From Actinomycetota bacterium (GTDB lineage Bacteria > Actinomycetota > Geothermincolia > Geothermincolales > RBG-13-55-18), in assembly GCA_028697145.1 (NCBI GenBank), contig JAQVFR010000004.1, positions 3,390-67,389 of the forward strand: DNA of 64,000 bases, written 5' to 3'. Position 1 is the stretch's first letter. The number at the start of each line of letters is the position of its first letter. This document shows positions 8,906 through 17,086 of the stretch, piece after piece. A program made the translations under genes and the position numbers. The notes under the pieces are model-generated. The model searched no databases. It saw nothing but the letters and a program-made list of their open reading frames with translations, and was not told the DNA's origin.

Positions 8906-9043
8906 TCAAAGGCCCACGGGCATCTCGGCCTGGCTGATCATATTAATCAGCTCCGTCACCGAGATCCTGTCGGGATCGATGTCGCACTGATCGACGCATT
9001 TCCGGATGAGGTAGAGAAGAAAATCGAGCGTTGGATTCTCCAT
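8906..9043 (-). CDS. Small hypothetical protein (45 aa)
   Basis: ATG at 9043 with GGGGGT 6 nt upstream; the product begins MENPTLDFLLYLIRK and ends SQAEMPVGL. It is acidic and predicted helical, with two Cys (KCVDQCD). The composition is protein-like and the gene sits in an otherwise empty 510-bp gap. Its stop lies 1 nt from the end of the convergent remnant. No family is recognised; it may be a small regulatory or accessory protein or not be expressed. Confidence 0.4.
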   Translation of the reverse strand: MENPTLDFLLYLIRKCVDQCDIDPDRISVTELINMISQAEMPVGL

Positions 9044-9193
9044 GAGTTTACCCCCTGTCGCATTGAAGAAGCCGCCTGCTTGACTCGTGTTATTAGCATA
9101 TTCCCATTAATAGTAATACAATATGATCTAAGTCATGAGCGCGGATAACACCGATGTGGGATCCGGCCACTAGCGAGTCGAGAGGTGATTTCG

Positions 9194-9841
9194 ATGCGAA
9201 ACGGGTCTTTCGCGAATCTTTCCATCGTTTCATGCGGCACCCTGAGGATGGAGCTTAGTTCCCTCAAGGACAAGGGTTTCCTGGATGCCGAAAGGATATA
9301 CTTCACGACTCCCGGACTGCACGAGATACCCCGCGAACTCGAAAAGCAGCTCGTGAAGCAGATGGGCCGGGGCGGCGGGAACTCGCGCGGGCTCATCGTG
9401 CTCTACGGCGACAGGTGTTTCGTGGACTCGACGGATTACTCGCGCGGCATCGAGACGGTAATCGCCGAGCAAGGGATAGCGTCCTGCAGGGTCAAAGCAC
9501 ACAACTGTATAGACATGCTGGTTTCAGAGCAGGAGAGGGAAACGATCGCCGCAGGGCGGAGGGTGTATTGGCTAATTCCCGGCTGGATCGAATACAGAAA
9601 AAACGTCTTCCTGGATTGGGATCTCGGCAAAGCCAACGAGACCTTTCCCTCAAACGACCTGGCAATCCTCCTGGACCCCATCGAGTACTACGACAGGCTC
9701 GCGAACGAAGAGCCGGAAAAACTTCTGGAGTTCTCCGACTGGATGGGTATAAGTCTCGAGCCGTATCCGATCACCCTGGACCGCCTCAAGGAGCTTCTTC
9801 TGAACTGCCGCGAGAAGCTTCAGGTTACGGCACACGCCTGA
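9194..9841 (+). CDS. DUF1638 domain protein
   Basis: 215 aa. DUF1638 (PF07796) hallmarks are IVSCGTLRMEL at the N-terminus, LIVLYGDRC near the middle, AHNCIDMLVSEQE, and LIPGWIEYR. Members often lie beside corrinoid methyltransferase or methylamine genes; here a UROD/MetE-type methyltransferase is 1.6 kb downstream. ATG at 9194 has GAGAGGTG 6 nt upstream; an in-frame GTG at 9185 sits inside that site and is less likely. Function unknown. Several conserved Cys and acidic residues would suit metal or cofactor binding, but that is inference. Confidence 0.85.
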   Translation: MRNGSFANLSIVSCGTLRMELSSLKDKGFLDAERIYFTTPGLHEIPRELEKQLVKQMGRGGGNSRGLIVLYGDRCFVDSTDYSRGIETVIAEQGIASCRVKAHNCIDMLVSEQERETIAAGRRVYWLIPGWIEYRKNVFLDWDLGKANETFPSNDLAILLDPIEYYDRLANEEPEKLLEFSDWMGISLEPYPITLDRLKELLLNCREKLQVTAHA

Positions 9842-10025
9842 AGACTGGCAGCTTGCTCTCCTCAGCATGGTCTCGGGTACGCGGAATCGACGCTTTGAGC
9901 AGATCGAACGGGCCCGCAGCTTCCCGCTGTGATACCGGCATTGCCATGCACTTATCTCTGTGCTATAGATAGTTGGGGATTTCCGCAAATCCCGGAAAAC
10001 GTCAGGAAGAAAAGGAGGAATACGA

Positions 10026-10223
10026 ATGGGAGAGCCAAGCGACAAGAGGCCCGTGTTCGACGATGACGAGTGCACCGGCTGTGGTCTGTGCGTGGACGAG
10101 TGCCCCAACGACTGCATCGACCTTAACGACGACGACGTGGCCTTCCTTGCCAGGCCCGACGACTGCGATGGCTGCGGAACCTGCTCCGAGGAGTGCCCCT
10201 CCGAAGCCATCACCATGGAGTAA
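10026..10223 (+). CDS. 2[4Fe-4S] ferredoxin
   Basis: 65 aa, acidic. Two clusters of the CxxCxxCxxxCP type: CTGCGLCVDECP and CDGCGTCSEECP, arranged as in clostridial-type low-potential ferredoxins, though the inter-motif stretch is longer. A soluble electron carrier for anaerobic redox enzymes. AAAAGGAGG 8 nt upstream gives a strong ribosome-binding site. A perfect hairpin terminator follows 22 nt after the stop, so it is transcribed mainly alone. It lies just upstream of a Crp/Fnr regulator. Confidence 0.93.
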   Translation: MGEPSDKRPVFDDDECTGCGLCVDECPNDCIDLNDDDVAFLARPDDCDGCGTCSEECPSEAITME

Positions 10224-10245
10224 AGTCCGAGGGGATATTTTTCAG

Positions 10246-10267
10246 GGGAGCCCGGGCTCCCCTTTTC
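10246..10267 (+). terminator. Intrinsic terminator after the ferredoxin gene
   Basis: A perfect 18-nt palindrome, GGGGAGCCCGGGCTCCCC (10246-10263), is followed by TTTT. It sits 22 nt after the ferredoxin stop and 16 nt before the next start codon. Confidence 0.75.
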
Positions 10268-10282
10268 CTTCCGGGGGATGAA

Positions 10283-11002
10283 ATGCCAGAGAAAAAAGAC
10301 GATACCTCAAAGGTCAACATCTTCTGGAAGATCCCCATGTTCGAGTTCCTCGAAGCGGAGGAACTCGACCGCCTCCTTTCCCTCTGCACCACCGAGAAGA
10401 TCGCCAAGGGGGAGTATGTCTTCCTCGAATGCGACCAGCCCCGCAACCTCTACGTAGTGGTCAAGGGAGAGGTCAAGCTGCTCAAACAGACCGAGGACGG
10501 CCGCGAGACCATCGTGGAGATGGCCTACCCCGGCGAGATCTTCGGCGAGGAAGCCATCTTCGACGGCCAGCCCTACCCCTTGACGGCCCAGGCCCTGAGC
10601 GACGTGGAGCTCCTGGCCATAACCCGCACCGACTTCTTCACTTTCCTGCGCGACAACCCCGACCTCGCCCTGGAGATCATCACCGAGTTGGGGGCGAGGC
10701 TGCGCGAAGCCCAGAACACCATCCGTGCCCTGGCCATGGAGAGGGTGGAATGGCGCATCGCGAGGGTGCTGCTCATGCTCTCGCGCAAGGCGGGGATCGT
10801 GGAGGCCGACGGGGTGAGCATCGACCTCCCCCTGACGCGCCAGGACATCGCGGACATGGCCGCCACCACCGTCGAGACCACCATCCGCGTGCTGTCCAAC
10901 TTCAAGAAGATGGGCCTGGTGGAAACGGAGAAGGGAAAGATCATCCTGCGGGACAAGAAGCACCTGGAGGAGATGGTAAGCGAGGGCTGCTCGCAAGTGT
11001 GA
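10283..11002 (+). CDS. Crp/Fnr-family transcriptional regulator
   Basis: 239 aa. An N-terminal cyclic-nucleotide-binding-type barrel (residues about 15-130; PGEIFGEEAIFDGQPYPLTA) is followed by a dimerisation helix and a C-terminal winged helix (LPLTRQDIADMAATTVETTI, then LSNFKKMGLVE). There is no N-terminal Fe-S cysteine cluster like that of E. coli FNR; two cysteines (Cys near 33 and 49) lie in the barrel. The signal is therefore unknown; redox or small-molecule sensing are both possible. The start is placed at MPEKKDDTSK, after the ferredoxin terminator. Confidence 0.88.
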   Translation: MPEKKDDTSKVNIFWKIPMFEFLEAEELDRLLSLCTTEKIAKGEYVFLECDQPRNLYVVVKGEVKLLKQTEDGRETIVEMAYPGEIFGEEAIFDGQPYPLTAQALSDVELLAITRTDFFTFLRDNPDLALEIITELGARLREAQNTIRALAMERVEWRIARVLLMLSRKAGIVEADGVSIDLPLTRQDIADMAATTVETTIRVLSNFKKMGLVETEKGKIILRDKKHLEEMVSEGCSQV

Positions 11003-11155
11003 GCACGGGGCGGGTGCGGATCTTCCGCTCCGACCGCGCATGAGGGTGCCAACCTGATGGGAGTCATGGCGCCCGTGGGGCATGCGCTTATCATAATGTT
11101 TGATGTCACTTACAAGCTTGCTTCTGTTGCAGCGACTTTGGAGAGGAGGATCGAG

Positions 11156-11416
11156 ATGGCCGAGGTTAGACTTTATTCAACTCCAAGTTGTCCCTATTGC
11201 CGCATGGCGAAGGATTTCCTGACGGAAGAGGGAGTCGATTTCTCCGTGGTCGACGTCTCCGAGGATGAAAAGGCCGCGCAGGAGATGGTCGACAAGAGCG
11301 GCCAGTTGGGCGTGCCGGTCATGGAGGTGGACAGCCTGATCATCGTCGGTTTCGATCGCGACGCTTACCGCAAGGCCCTGGTAGATGCCGGGGCGGTCGC
11401 CAAAGCGTCGCAATAG
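11156..11416 (+). CDS. Glutaredoxin-like protein (NrdH/YruB type)
   Basis: 86 aa thioredoxin-fold protein. The active site CPYC is in STPSCPYCRMAK (residues about 8-19); the cis-Pro loop is GVPVMEVD and the C-terminal IIVGFDRDAYRKAL matches the YruB/glutaredoxin-like family. It probably reduces disulfides in cytoplasmic proteins; NrdJ elsewhere in the window is a possible client, which is inference. GAGAGGAGG 6 nt upstream fixes the start; a longer in-frame ATG at 11057 is unlikely. Confidence 0.88.
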   Translation: MAEVRLYSTPSCPYCRMAKDFLTEEGVDFSVVDVSEDEKAAQEMVDKSGQLGVPVMEVDSLIIVGFDRDAYRKALVDAGAVAKASQ

Positions 11417-11451
11417 GCCGGCGGGCACCGCGCTGCTGGGACCGATGCCTG

Positions 11452-12495
11452 ATGACCACAACCGCTAGCATCCTGGGGCTCGAACGGCCCTTGCTGACGA
11501 CGGCCATGGGCATCCTTCCTCACCGCGACCCGCATGCGGCGTTGGACCTTGCATTCTCCCTGGACATACCCTTCTGGCCCCAGCTCCCCAACCTCTCCTT
11601 CTCAGAGGACACCTACGTGCAGACCGTAAGGGGCATCCCCGGAGTGGAGGTGGACCACGAGGGCCTGAGGATCCTCTTCGACGAGGACGGCTTCTACGCC
11701 GGGCTGGAGGAATACCTCTCCCTGGACCCCCTGGACGACCTCTTCGCCGTGACCGTGGAGGAGTCCGCGACGTTCGGCGGCTTCCTGGAACGTGCCTCGG
11801 CCGACTACCCCGCGCTGCGCGGACAGTTCATGGGCCCAATCTCCCTCTGCCTCATGGTGAAGGACGCCGACAACAAGCCCGTCATCTACCGCGACGACGC
11901 CCGCGAGGTCGCAATCAGGCACGTGGCGGCCAAAGTGAACCGCCACCTCGCCGACCTGCGCGCCATCAACCCGCGCTCCTTCGTGTGGGTGGACGAACCC
12001 GGGCTGGAGTTCCTCTTCACCGGCATAACCGGTTACACCTCCGAGAGCGCCCGCTCCGACCTCGCCCTCTTCCTCTCGCTCCTGGAAGGGCCGCGAGGGG
12101 TGCATCTCTGCGGCAACCCGGACTGGGACTTCCTGCTGCAGTCGGAGGTCGACCTCATCTCTCTGGACGCATACAACAACCGCGACATACTCGTAGGCTA
12201 CCGCTCCGGCATCGCCCGCCTGCTGGAGCGCGGCGGGAACATAGCCTGGGGCGCGATCCCCACCCACACCCACCAGCTCGAGGCGGAGACCCCCCGCGGC
12301 CTCGCCGACCGCCTGCTCGACCTGTGGGACAGGCTGGGGGAGGAAGGCCTGTCGAGGGAAGACGTGACCGCCCATTCCCTCCTCACCCCCGCCACCTGCT
12401 GCCTGGTGAACCCCGACCTCACCGCCACCGTGGAGAATGCCTACGCCGTGGTGAGGGAGGTCCAGGAGGTTCTAGTGGCCCGGGCCTCAGGGTAA
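11452..12495 (+). CDS. UROD/MetE-superfamily methyltransferase-like protein
   Basis: 347 aa. Matches the uroporphyrinogen decarboxylase/cobalamin-independent methionine synthase fold: N-terminal TTAMGILPHRDPHAALDLAF, GQFMGPISL, FVWVDEPGLEF, and zinc-ligand-type motifs GVHLCGNPDWDFLL (His/Cys near residue 218) and LLTPATCCL (Cys near 313). Proteins of this class without the MetE N-terminal half commonly move methyl groups between corrinoid proteins and thiols. The partner is not in the window. The last codons lie in a copy of a dispersed repeat (see 12476-12510), so the C-terminal VARASG is probably repeat-derived. Confidence 0.78.
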   Translation: MTTTASILGLERPLLTTAMGILPHRDPHAALDLAFSLDIPFWPQLPNLSFSEDTYVQTVRGIPGVEVDHEGLRILFDEDGFYAGLEEYLSLDPLDDLFAVTVEESATFGGFLERASADYPALRGQFMGPISLCLMVKDADNKPVIYRDDAREVAIRHVAAKVNRHLADLRAINPRSFVWVDEPGLEFLFTGITGYTSESARSDLALFLSLLEGPRGVHLCGNPDWDFLLQSEVDLISLDAYNNRDILVGYRSGIARLLERGGNIAWGAIPTHTHQLEAETPRGLADRLLDLWDRLGEEGLSREDVTAHSLLTPATCCLVNPDLTATVENAYAVVREVQEVLVARASG

Positions 12496-12510
12496 CGGTC
12501 TCGCTTCGCT
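12476..12510 (-). repeat. Partial copy of the GTAACGGTCTCGCT dispersed repeat
   Basis: This stretch resembles the reverse complement of the two units at 55.5-55.8 kb: GGCCCGGGCC, then GGGTAACGGTCTCGCT, then CGCT and a CCCGGGC box. It covers the 3' end and stop codon of the preceding methyltransferase-like gene. Confidence 0.55.
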
Positions 12511-12579
12511 GCAGCCCGGGCACCTTCTTCCGAGGTGGCGTCAATTCGTCTATAGTATGTGCGGGAAGAGAAGGAGTTG

Positions 12580-14226
12580 ATGCGCGTGATCTCGGACGAA
12601 GCATACCAGGCCCTGCGGGATGCGGTGGGAGAGGAGAACGTCTCGCGCGAGCCGGCGGTGCTGGACGCCTATGCCTGGCAGCCCTTCCTCAACGAGGACC
12701 CCGGCCTGTGGACGGCCCGGCCGGAGGCGGTGGTCCTGCCCGGCTCCACGCAGGAGGTGCAGGCGGTGGTGAGGGCATGCAACCGCCAAGGCCTCAAGTT
12801 CAAGGCCTTATGCACGGGCTGGGGGGTGCACGCCGGGCCCACCGCGGAGGGCGTGGTCCAGGTGGACCTGCGGCGCATGGACCGCATCCTGGAGATAGAC
12901 GAGAAGAACATGATCGCCGTAGTGGAGCCATATGTCAGTGGGGCGCAACTGCAGGCGGAGGCCATGAGGCGGGGGCTCAACACCCACCTCATAGGGGCGG
13001 GACCGGTGTGCTCCCCCTTGGCCAGCGCCACCTCCATGCACGGCGTGGGTCACGACGGCATCTACATGAGCTACAGCCCCCGCAACGTGCTGGGGGTGGA
13101 ATGGGTCCTGCCCGACGGCGAACTGCTGCGCCTGGGAACCCCGGGCTCCGGGGAGGGATGGTTCTCGGGTGACGGTCCCGGCCCCTCCCTGCGCGGCATC
13201 ATGCGCGGCGCCTCGGGGGCATTCGGGGGCCTGGGGGTCTTCACCGCGTGCGCCCTCAAGCTCTTCAACTGGCCCGGTCCACCCGTCCTGAAGGCGGAGG
13301 GTGCGGTGATAGACTCCATGGTGGAACAGCCTCCCAACATGCGCTTCTACGGCTGCGTCTTCCACGAGGCCGGGGATTTCGCCGACGCCGTGTACGAGGT
13401 GGGCGAGGCCGAGATCGGATACCTCTGCGTGAGGATGACCATGGGCTCCTTCCCCATGGCCATGGCCCCCAAGCTCTACCGCGCGATCATGCGTACCCGC
13501 AACGTCCGCAGCATCGTGTACGATACGCTCAGGTATCCCTTGATCATCCTCCTGGCGGGGGATTCCATGGCCGAGCTCGAGTACCAGGAGGCGGTGCTCA
13601 GACTCATAGTAAACGCCCACGACGGGATCATCCTGGACATGCAGGCGCCGCCCCTGGGTCCCATGCTGCCCCTCAACCTCATCCGCGCCAGCCTTATCCC
13701 CATCGCCTTCCGCCTCGGGGGTACCTTCTGCACAAACCTGGACGAGAACGACGCCCTGGACTCCCAGATGCCCTGGGCGGACGCCATCGCCGAGGTGAAG
13801 AGGCCGTGGATAGAGCGGGGAGCCATCCTCGACGACGGTGCCGAGAATCCCTATTTCGTCCCCTACGAGAACAACACCTGGGCCCACTGCGAGGTGGTGC
13901 ACATGTACAGCGTCCATGAAGAGGAGAGCCTCGAGGCGCTGAAGCCCCTCTCTTTCCTCTCCACCCTGGAGGCCGTCGAGCGCTGCATGACCCCCCTCTC
14001 GGTACTCACCCCGGAGGTGCGCAAGGCCCTGAGCCCCCTGGCGGGCCACTTCAACCGCTGGCAGAAGCGCATCTCCGCGGACTTCGACCCCGGGCAGGCC
14101 GCCGACGCCGGCCTATACACGGCGGAGAGAGACTTCGAGACGGACAAGGTCGACGCGGAGAAGGCGAGGCGTTTCCGGGAGCTCGGCGAGAAGCTGCGCT
14201 GGACGGAGGAAGGGCCCCCGGAGTGA
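12580..14226 (+). CDS. FAD-binding (PCMH-type) oxidoreductase, GlcD-like
   Basis: 548 aa. The PCMH FAD domain occupies residues about 45-230: RPEAVVLPGSTQEVQAVVR, GWGVHAGPTAEG, VDLRRMDRILEIDEKNMIAVVEPYV, and a GGLGVFTACALKL region that ends the domain. It is in the family of glycolate oxidase GlcD and alkyldihydroxyacetonephosphate synthase; the long C-terminal half lacks Fe-S cysteines. Substrate unknown, probably a 2-hydroxy acid or similar. The start at MRVISDEAYQ has AAGGAG close upstream; GTG at 12559 is an alternative. A TATAGT box at 12551-12556 may be its -10. Confidence 0.85.
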   Translation: MRVISDEAYQALRDAVGEENVSREPAVLDAYAWQPFLNEDPGLWTARPEAVVLPGSTQEVQAVVRACNRQGLKFKALCTGWGVHAGPTAEGVVQVDLRRMDRILEIDEKNMIAVVEPYVSGAQLQAEAMRRGLNTHLIGAGPVCSPLASATSMHGVGHDGIYMSYSPRNVLGVEWVLPDGELLRLGTPGSGEGWFSGDGPGPSLRGIMRGASGAFGGLGVFTACALKLFNWPGPPVLKAEGAVIDSMVEQPPNMRFYGCVFHEAGDFADAVYEVGEAEIGYLCVRMTMGSFPMAMAPKLYRAIMRTRNVRSIVYDTLRYPLIILLAGDSMAELEYQEAVLRLIVNAHDGIILDMQAPPLGPMLPLNLIRASLIPIAFRLGGTFCTNLDENDALDSQMPWADAIAEVKRPWIERGAILDDGAENPYFVPYENNTWAHCEVVHMYSVHEEESLEALKPLSFLSTLEAVERCMTPLSVLTPEVRKALSPLAGHFNRWQKRISADFDPGQAADAGLYTAERDFETDKVDAEKARRFRELGEKLRWTEEGPPE

Positions 14227-14400
14227 TATGCTCCCGCGCGCATGCTTCCGGCTCCACGGCGAAAGATGCGGACGCGGGATATGGATGTCCCCGCACGCTC
14301 CCGCCGCCGGGAGAGTGCCCTTGAATGTCGGCCCCGGGAGCGATAATCAAGACGGGACTCCTGAAAGCCGGGGGAAGAATGTGGGGAAAGGAGACCGGTC

Positions 14401-14745
14401 ATGACCGATAAGAACCTGGCGGCGGCGTGCGGGCTGTATTGCGGCTCCTGCGAGTACCTGGGGGAGCAATGCTCCGGGTGCGGGCATATCGCGGGTAAAC
14501 CCTTCTGGACCGCGGAGTTCGGGGTCACGGTATGTCCCCTCTATGCCTGCTGTGTAGGCGAGAAAAACCTTGAGCACTGCGGCGAGTGCGAAAGGTTGCC
14601 CTGCAAACTGTTTCTCGAGTTCCACGACCCCGCCCTGAGCCCGGAGGAGGCGGAGGCGTCGGTCCGGGAGCGCCAGGCACAACTGCTCAAGCGTAAGGAG
14701 CAAGGCACGGAAGCTTGGGTGGAGTCCAAGGAGGGCGGCGGCTGA
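14401..14745 (+). CDS. DUF3795 cysteine-rich protein
   Basis: 114 aa with 12 cysteines, arranged as in DUF3795: AACGLYCGSCEYLG, QCSGCG, VCPLYACCVGEKNLEHCG, and CERLPCKLF. Likely binds zinc or an Fe-S cluster. Found widely in anaerobic bacteria and archaea; function unknown. AAAGGAG 9 nt upstream supports the start. A 174-bp gap separates it from the FAD oxidase, so it probably has its own promoter. Confidence 0.85.
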   Translation: MTDKNLAAACGLYCGSCEYLGEQCSGCGHIAGKPFWTAEFGVTVCPLYACCVGEKNLEHCGECERLPCKLFLEFHDPALSPEEAEASVRERQAQLLKRKEQGTEAWVESKEGGG

Positions 14746-14789
14746 AGCGCTTGCAGCGTTGCGGATCCCTTTGCTGAGACAGTCCGCGC

Positions 14790-15833
14790 TCAGTCGAGCG
14801 TATGGCTCCTCAGGACATCGGCTAAATTGTCCATAAACGAGACGAGCGCCTCCGTGTGCTCCGCGCCCTTGAGCTTTCCCGGGTCCGGAAACGGAATACG
14901 GGAGAGGGGTTCTCCCGCCCCCCTCAACATCGGGACTACTTCCGCGGCGAGGTCGCGCATCCTCTCGGCCGCGAGGAACTCGTTCTCGTATGCCTCCTGG
15001 TTGCCCCACCAATCGGAGACGACCATGTCGAAGGCGCGGAAGACATCTCCCCAGACGAAATAGGCCGGCAGTTTTTCCCCGAGCCCGAGTGAAGCCGCCA
15101 CCCTCGCCCGGTCGATCCAGTAATACGCTTTCCCGCGCCCTCCCTTCTTATGTGCTATCCCCGCGCCCACCAGATCCTCGAGAACGCCGTACACCCATCC
15201 CTGCTGATACTTGATCCTGGAGGCGATCCCGTTGGAGCTCCCGCCCTCGTTCGTCAGCAGGTATGTCATGACGTCCGCGCGAGCCCCGGAACCGTAGCAG
15301 TCCCTGAGGCGGAGCATCAGGTTGGCGGGATTGGCGAGGTCCGGCTTCCCCGCGTGGCGGCGTATCCTGGGGCTCCCCCGCAGCAGCTTCCATGCCAGGA
15401 ATATCTCGTCCGGCTGCCTGCGTCCTGCGTCATACCGTACCTTCTCGCGCCGGAACAACTCCTCCGCTTCCGCCCCCTGCAACGCCTTGCGGGCCTCCTG
15501 CCTGACGCCGGGAAAGATGTCTTTGCCGATGTCGCCCGCGGCATAATCCAGGACCGCGCCGAGCGCCCTGCGGGTACCGGCCTCGAAGGCGCGGGAGATC
15601 CTCTTGAGCCGCCATGCCTTCAGCAATCCATGGTTTGCGATCATCCAGTCCATCGCCTCGTCGAAGATCCTCGCGTCGTCTCTTCCGAATGCGGACGTCG
15701 CCACCAGAAGAGCCTCGGGATCGATCACCGATCCGCGGCACGGCTCCGCCGCCACGTAAGCCCCCAACGCGGCCCAGTGGCTCCATACGATCTCATCGAT
15801 CTTCTCAGCTAAGCTCTCTTGCCAGCTTTTCAT
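14790..15833 (-). CDS. Winged-helix protein partnered with a nucleotidyltransferase
   Basis: 347 aa. A winged-helix segment at residues about 195-255 (TNEGGSSNGIASRIKY, then VLEDLVGAGIAHKKGGRGKAYYWID) suggests DNA binding; the flanking regions are helical and unrecognised. The ATG at 15833 overlaps the upstream nucleotidyltransferase gene by 29 nt, so the two are one transcript and probably one system. An AbiE-like layout (nucleotidyltransferase plus wHTH partner) is the nearest known parallel, but the order here is nucleotidyltransferase first and the wHTH is central rather than N-terminal. A role as antitoxin/autorepressor is inferred. Confidence 0.6.
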   Translation of the reverse strand: MKSWQESLAEKIDEIVWSHWAALGAYVAAEPCRGSVIDPEALLVATSAFGRDDARIFDEAMDWMIANHGLLKAWRLKRISRAFEAGTRRALGAVLDYAAGDIGKDIFPGVRQEARKALQGAEAEELFRREKVRYDAGRRQPDEIFLAWKLLRGSPRIRRHAGKPDLANPANLMLRLRDCYGSGARADVMTYLLTNEGGSSNGIASRIKYQQGWVYGVLEDLVGAGIAHKKGGRGKAYYWIDRARVAASLGLGEKLPAYFVWGDVFRAFDMVVSDWWGNQEAYENEFLAAERMRDLAAEVVPMLRGAGEPLSRIPFPDPGKLKGAEHTEALVSFMDNLADVLRSHTLD

Positions 15834-16389
15834 GTCCCAGTTCCTCCAGCACCGCCAAGATCTCCGGCATCTTTTCCGCGTCCTGTTCAAGGCACCATTC
15901 GGCGGCGGTCCTCGCTTCCCTTTCAGATACCTTAATCCTGATGAGATCTCCTATGTCGGGCTCACCCCGGTCGATGGCCGCCCACATCTTGAGGCAGACC
16001 ATATGCTCGCGGGAGCAGAGGCGTACGGTGAGCCGTTCCCCGAAGTGCCTCACCTCCGCTCTCTCGACGATATCCGGGGGCAATTCCGTATCGTCATGCA
16101 GGATAGTGGCCGCAGTACTGAACCAATGTTTCCCCTCGCCGTAGAGGTTTCCGACCCTCTCGACCGCCGCGGCGAACTCATCCGGCATCAACGGCTTCCT
16201 GAGCACCAGGGAGCCTCCTTCCTCCACGACCATGCCGAGCCCGTCGATATCCCTCGTCGGTCTCGCGATGACCCCCTGCATGAGCAGGACCATGGCGCCG
16301 CAGATGACGACGTCCACAGGGTCCGCCTCCTGCTGTTCGAGGACGGTCCCCAACGCCGACAGCATGGTCTCCGCCTTGAGGTGATCCAT
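15805..16389 (-). CDS. AbiEii/DUF6036-like nucleotidyltransferase
   Basis: 194 aa. Nucleotidyltransferase signature VVICGAMVLLMQGVIARP followed by TRDIDGL (residues about 27-52), and a later KMWAAIDRGEPDIGDLIRI motif matching the K..A..DR..DI.DL signature of DUF6036/AbiEii-type enzymes. Such proteins are often the toxin of type IV-like toxin-antitoxin systems (modifying tRNA or other targets), though some are housekeeping. It is the first gene of a two-gene operon with the wHTH protein. The promoter region is strikingly AT-rich and palindromic (16402-16454). Confidence 0.7.
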   Translation of the reverse strand: MDHLKAETMLSALGTVLEQQEADPVDVVICGAMVLLMQGVIARPTRDIDGLGMVVEEGGSLVLRKPLMPDEFAAAVERVGNLYGEGKHWFSTAATILHDDTELPPDIVERAEVRHFGERLTVRLCSREHMVCLKMWAAIDRGEPDIGDLIRIKVSEREARTAAEWCLEQDAEKMPEILAVLEELGHEKLARELS

Positions 16390-16401
16390 CTCCGCCGCTC
16401 C

Positions 16402-16454
16402 TAATAGTTATTATTAATAATAGTAACTGTTATCATTAATATTGTTAACTATTA
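16402..16454 (-). promoter_or_regulatory. AT-rich palindromic operator/promoter of the nucleotidyltransferase operon
   Basis: Perfect 9-bp inverted arms TAATAGTTA (16402-16410) and TAACTATTA (16446-16454) enclose further AT-rich half-sites, including the perfect 14-bp palindrome TATTATTAATAATA (16409-16422). In a 65% GC genome a stretch of about 50 bp with almost no G/C is notable. It lies immediately upstream of the operon start at 16389, where an autoregulating toxin-antitoxin pair would bind. Confidence 0.6.
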
Positions 16455-16527
16455 CGCTCTTACGTGTCAAGCCATCATGAGAAGACCTCGTCCTTGCCGC
16501 GGTTACGGTTCAAACGAAAAGGTACCC

Positions 16528-16950
16528 TTACTTCTTCCCGGCTTTGCTCTCGTTCTCGGCGATACGCGCCTTGACGAACCTCTTGACCAGCGCCGCCGGC
16601 AGGGGGCGGTCGGCCGAGAAGTGGATGGTGGCGCCGCTGACATCGTAGCCCTTCAGGTCGGCGGCCCTGGCTTTCACCAGTTCCGGGCTCATGACGTAGA
16701 AGCTCAGAAAATCCTTCTGTGCAGCGAAGCCCACCAGGTCGCCGTGGTACTTAAGAACCGGGATCTGGTACTTGAGGCTTTCCTCAGCCCGCGGCGCGGC
16801 CGCCTTTATGGTCCCGCGCAGCTTCTCGAGCGCCGGCCGCGCTGCCTCCGGCACTCCGGCGAGGTAATCGTCGACGTCCCGCGGGGGCGTATCCCTGCCC
16901 GCTCTCATCCCTGTACGCGCTCTCTTACCGCCTTTCTCCCGCTTATCCAT
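16528..16950 (-). CDS. DUF1801 (YdhG-like) protein
   Basis: 140 aa. A basic N-terminal tail of about 24 residues precedes the DUF1801 domain: DVDDYLAGVPEAARPALEKL, EESLKYQIPVLKYHGDLVGF, QKDFLSFYVMSPEL, GATIHFSADRPLPAALVKRF. The fold is YdhG/frataxin-like. Bacillus YdhG (Fra) is reported as an iron chaperone, but most members are uncharacterised. Monocistronic, on the minus strand between the nucleotidyltransferase operon and nrdJ. Confidence 0.85.
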   Translation of the reverse strand: MDKREKGGKRARTGMRAGRDTPPRDVDDYLAGVPEAARPALEKLRGTIKAAAPRAEESLKYQIPVLKYHGDLVGFAAQKDFLSFYVMSPELVKARAADLKGYDVSGATIHFSADRPLPAALVKRFVKARIAENESKAGKK

Positions 16951-17086
16951 ATGCCCTCCTTTAAACCTGCCCCTACACTTCCCAATATCATGCTATACGT
17001 CGGTGGCGGTGGGTACAATGGACTGATAGGAAGGGGTGTCAGCGTTAAAAAACCCCCCCTGAAAAAACTATGGATGGAGGAAGATC

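Noticed and set aside
10283-11002. Oxygen-sensing FNR
   Set aside because: The regulator lacks the N-terminal cysteine cluster of FNR; only a general Crp/Fnr assignment is justified.
16951-17086. Cobalamin riboswitch upstream of nrdJ
   Set aside because: The gap is only 136 bp and shows no B12-box; an ordinary promoter and ribosome-binding site suffice.
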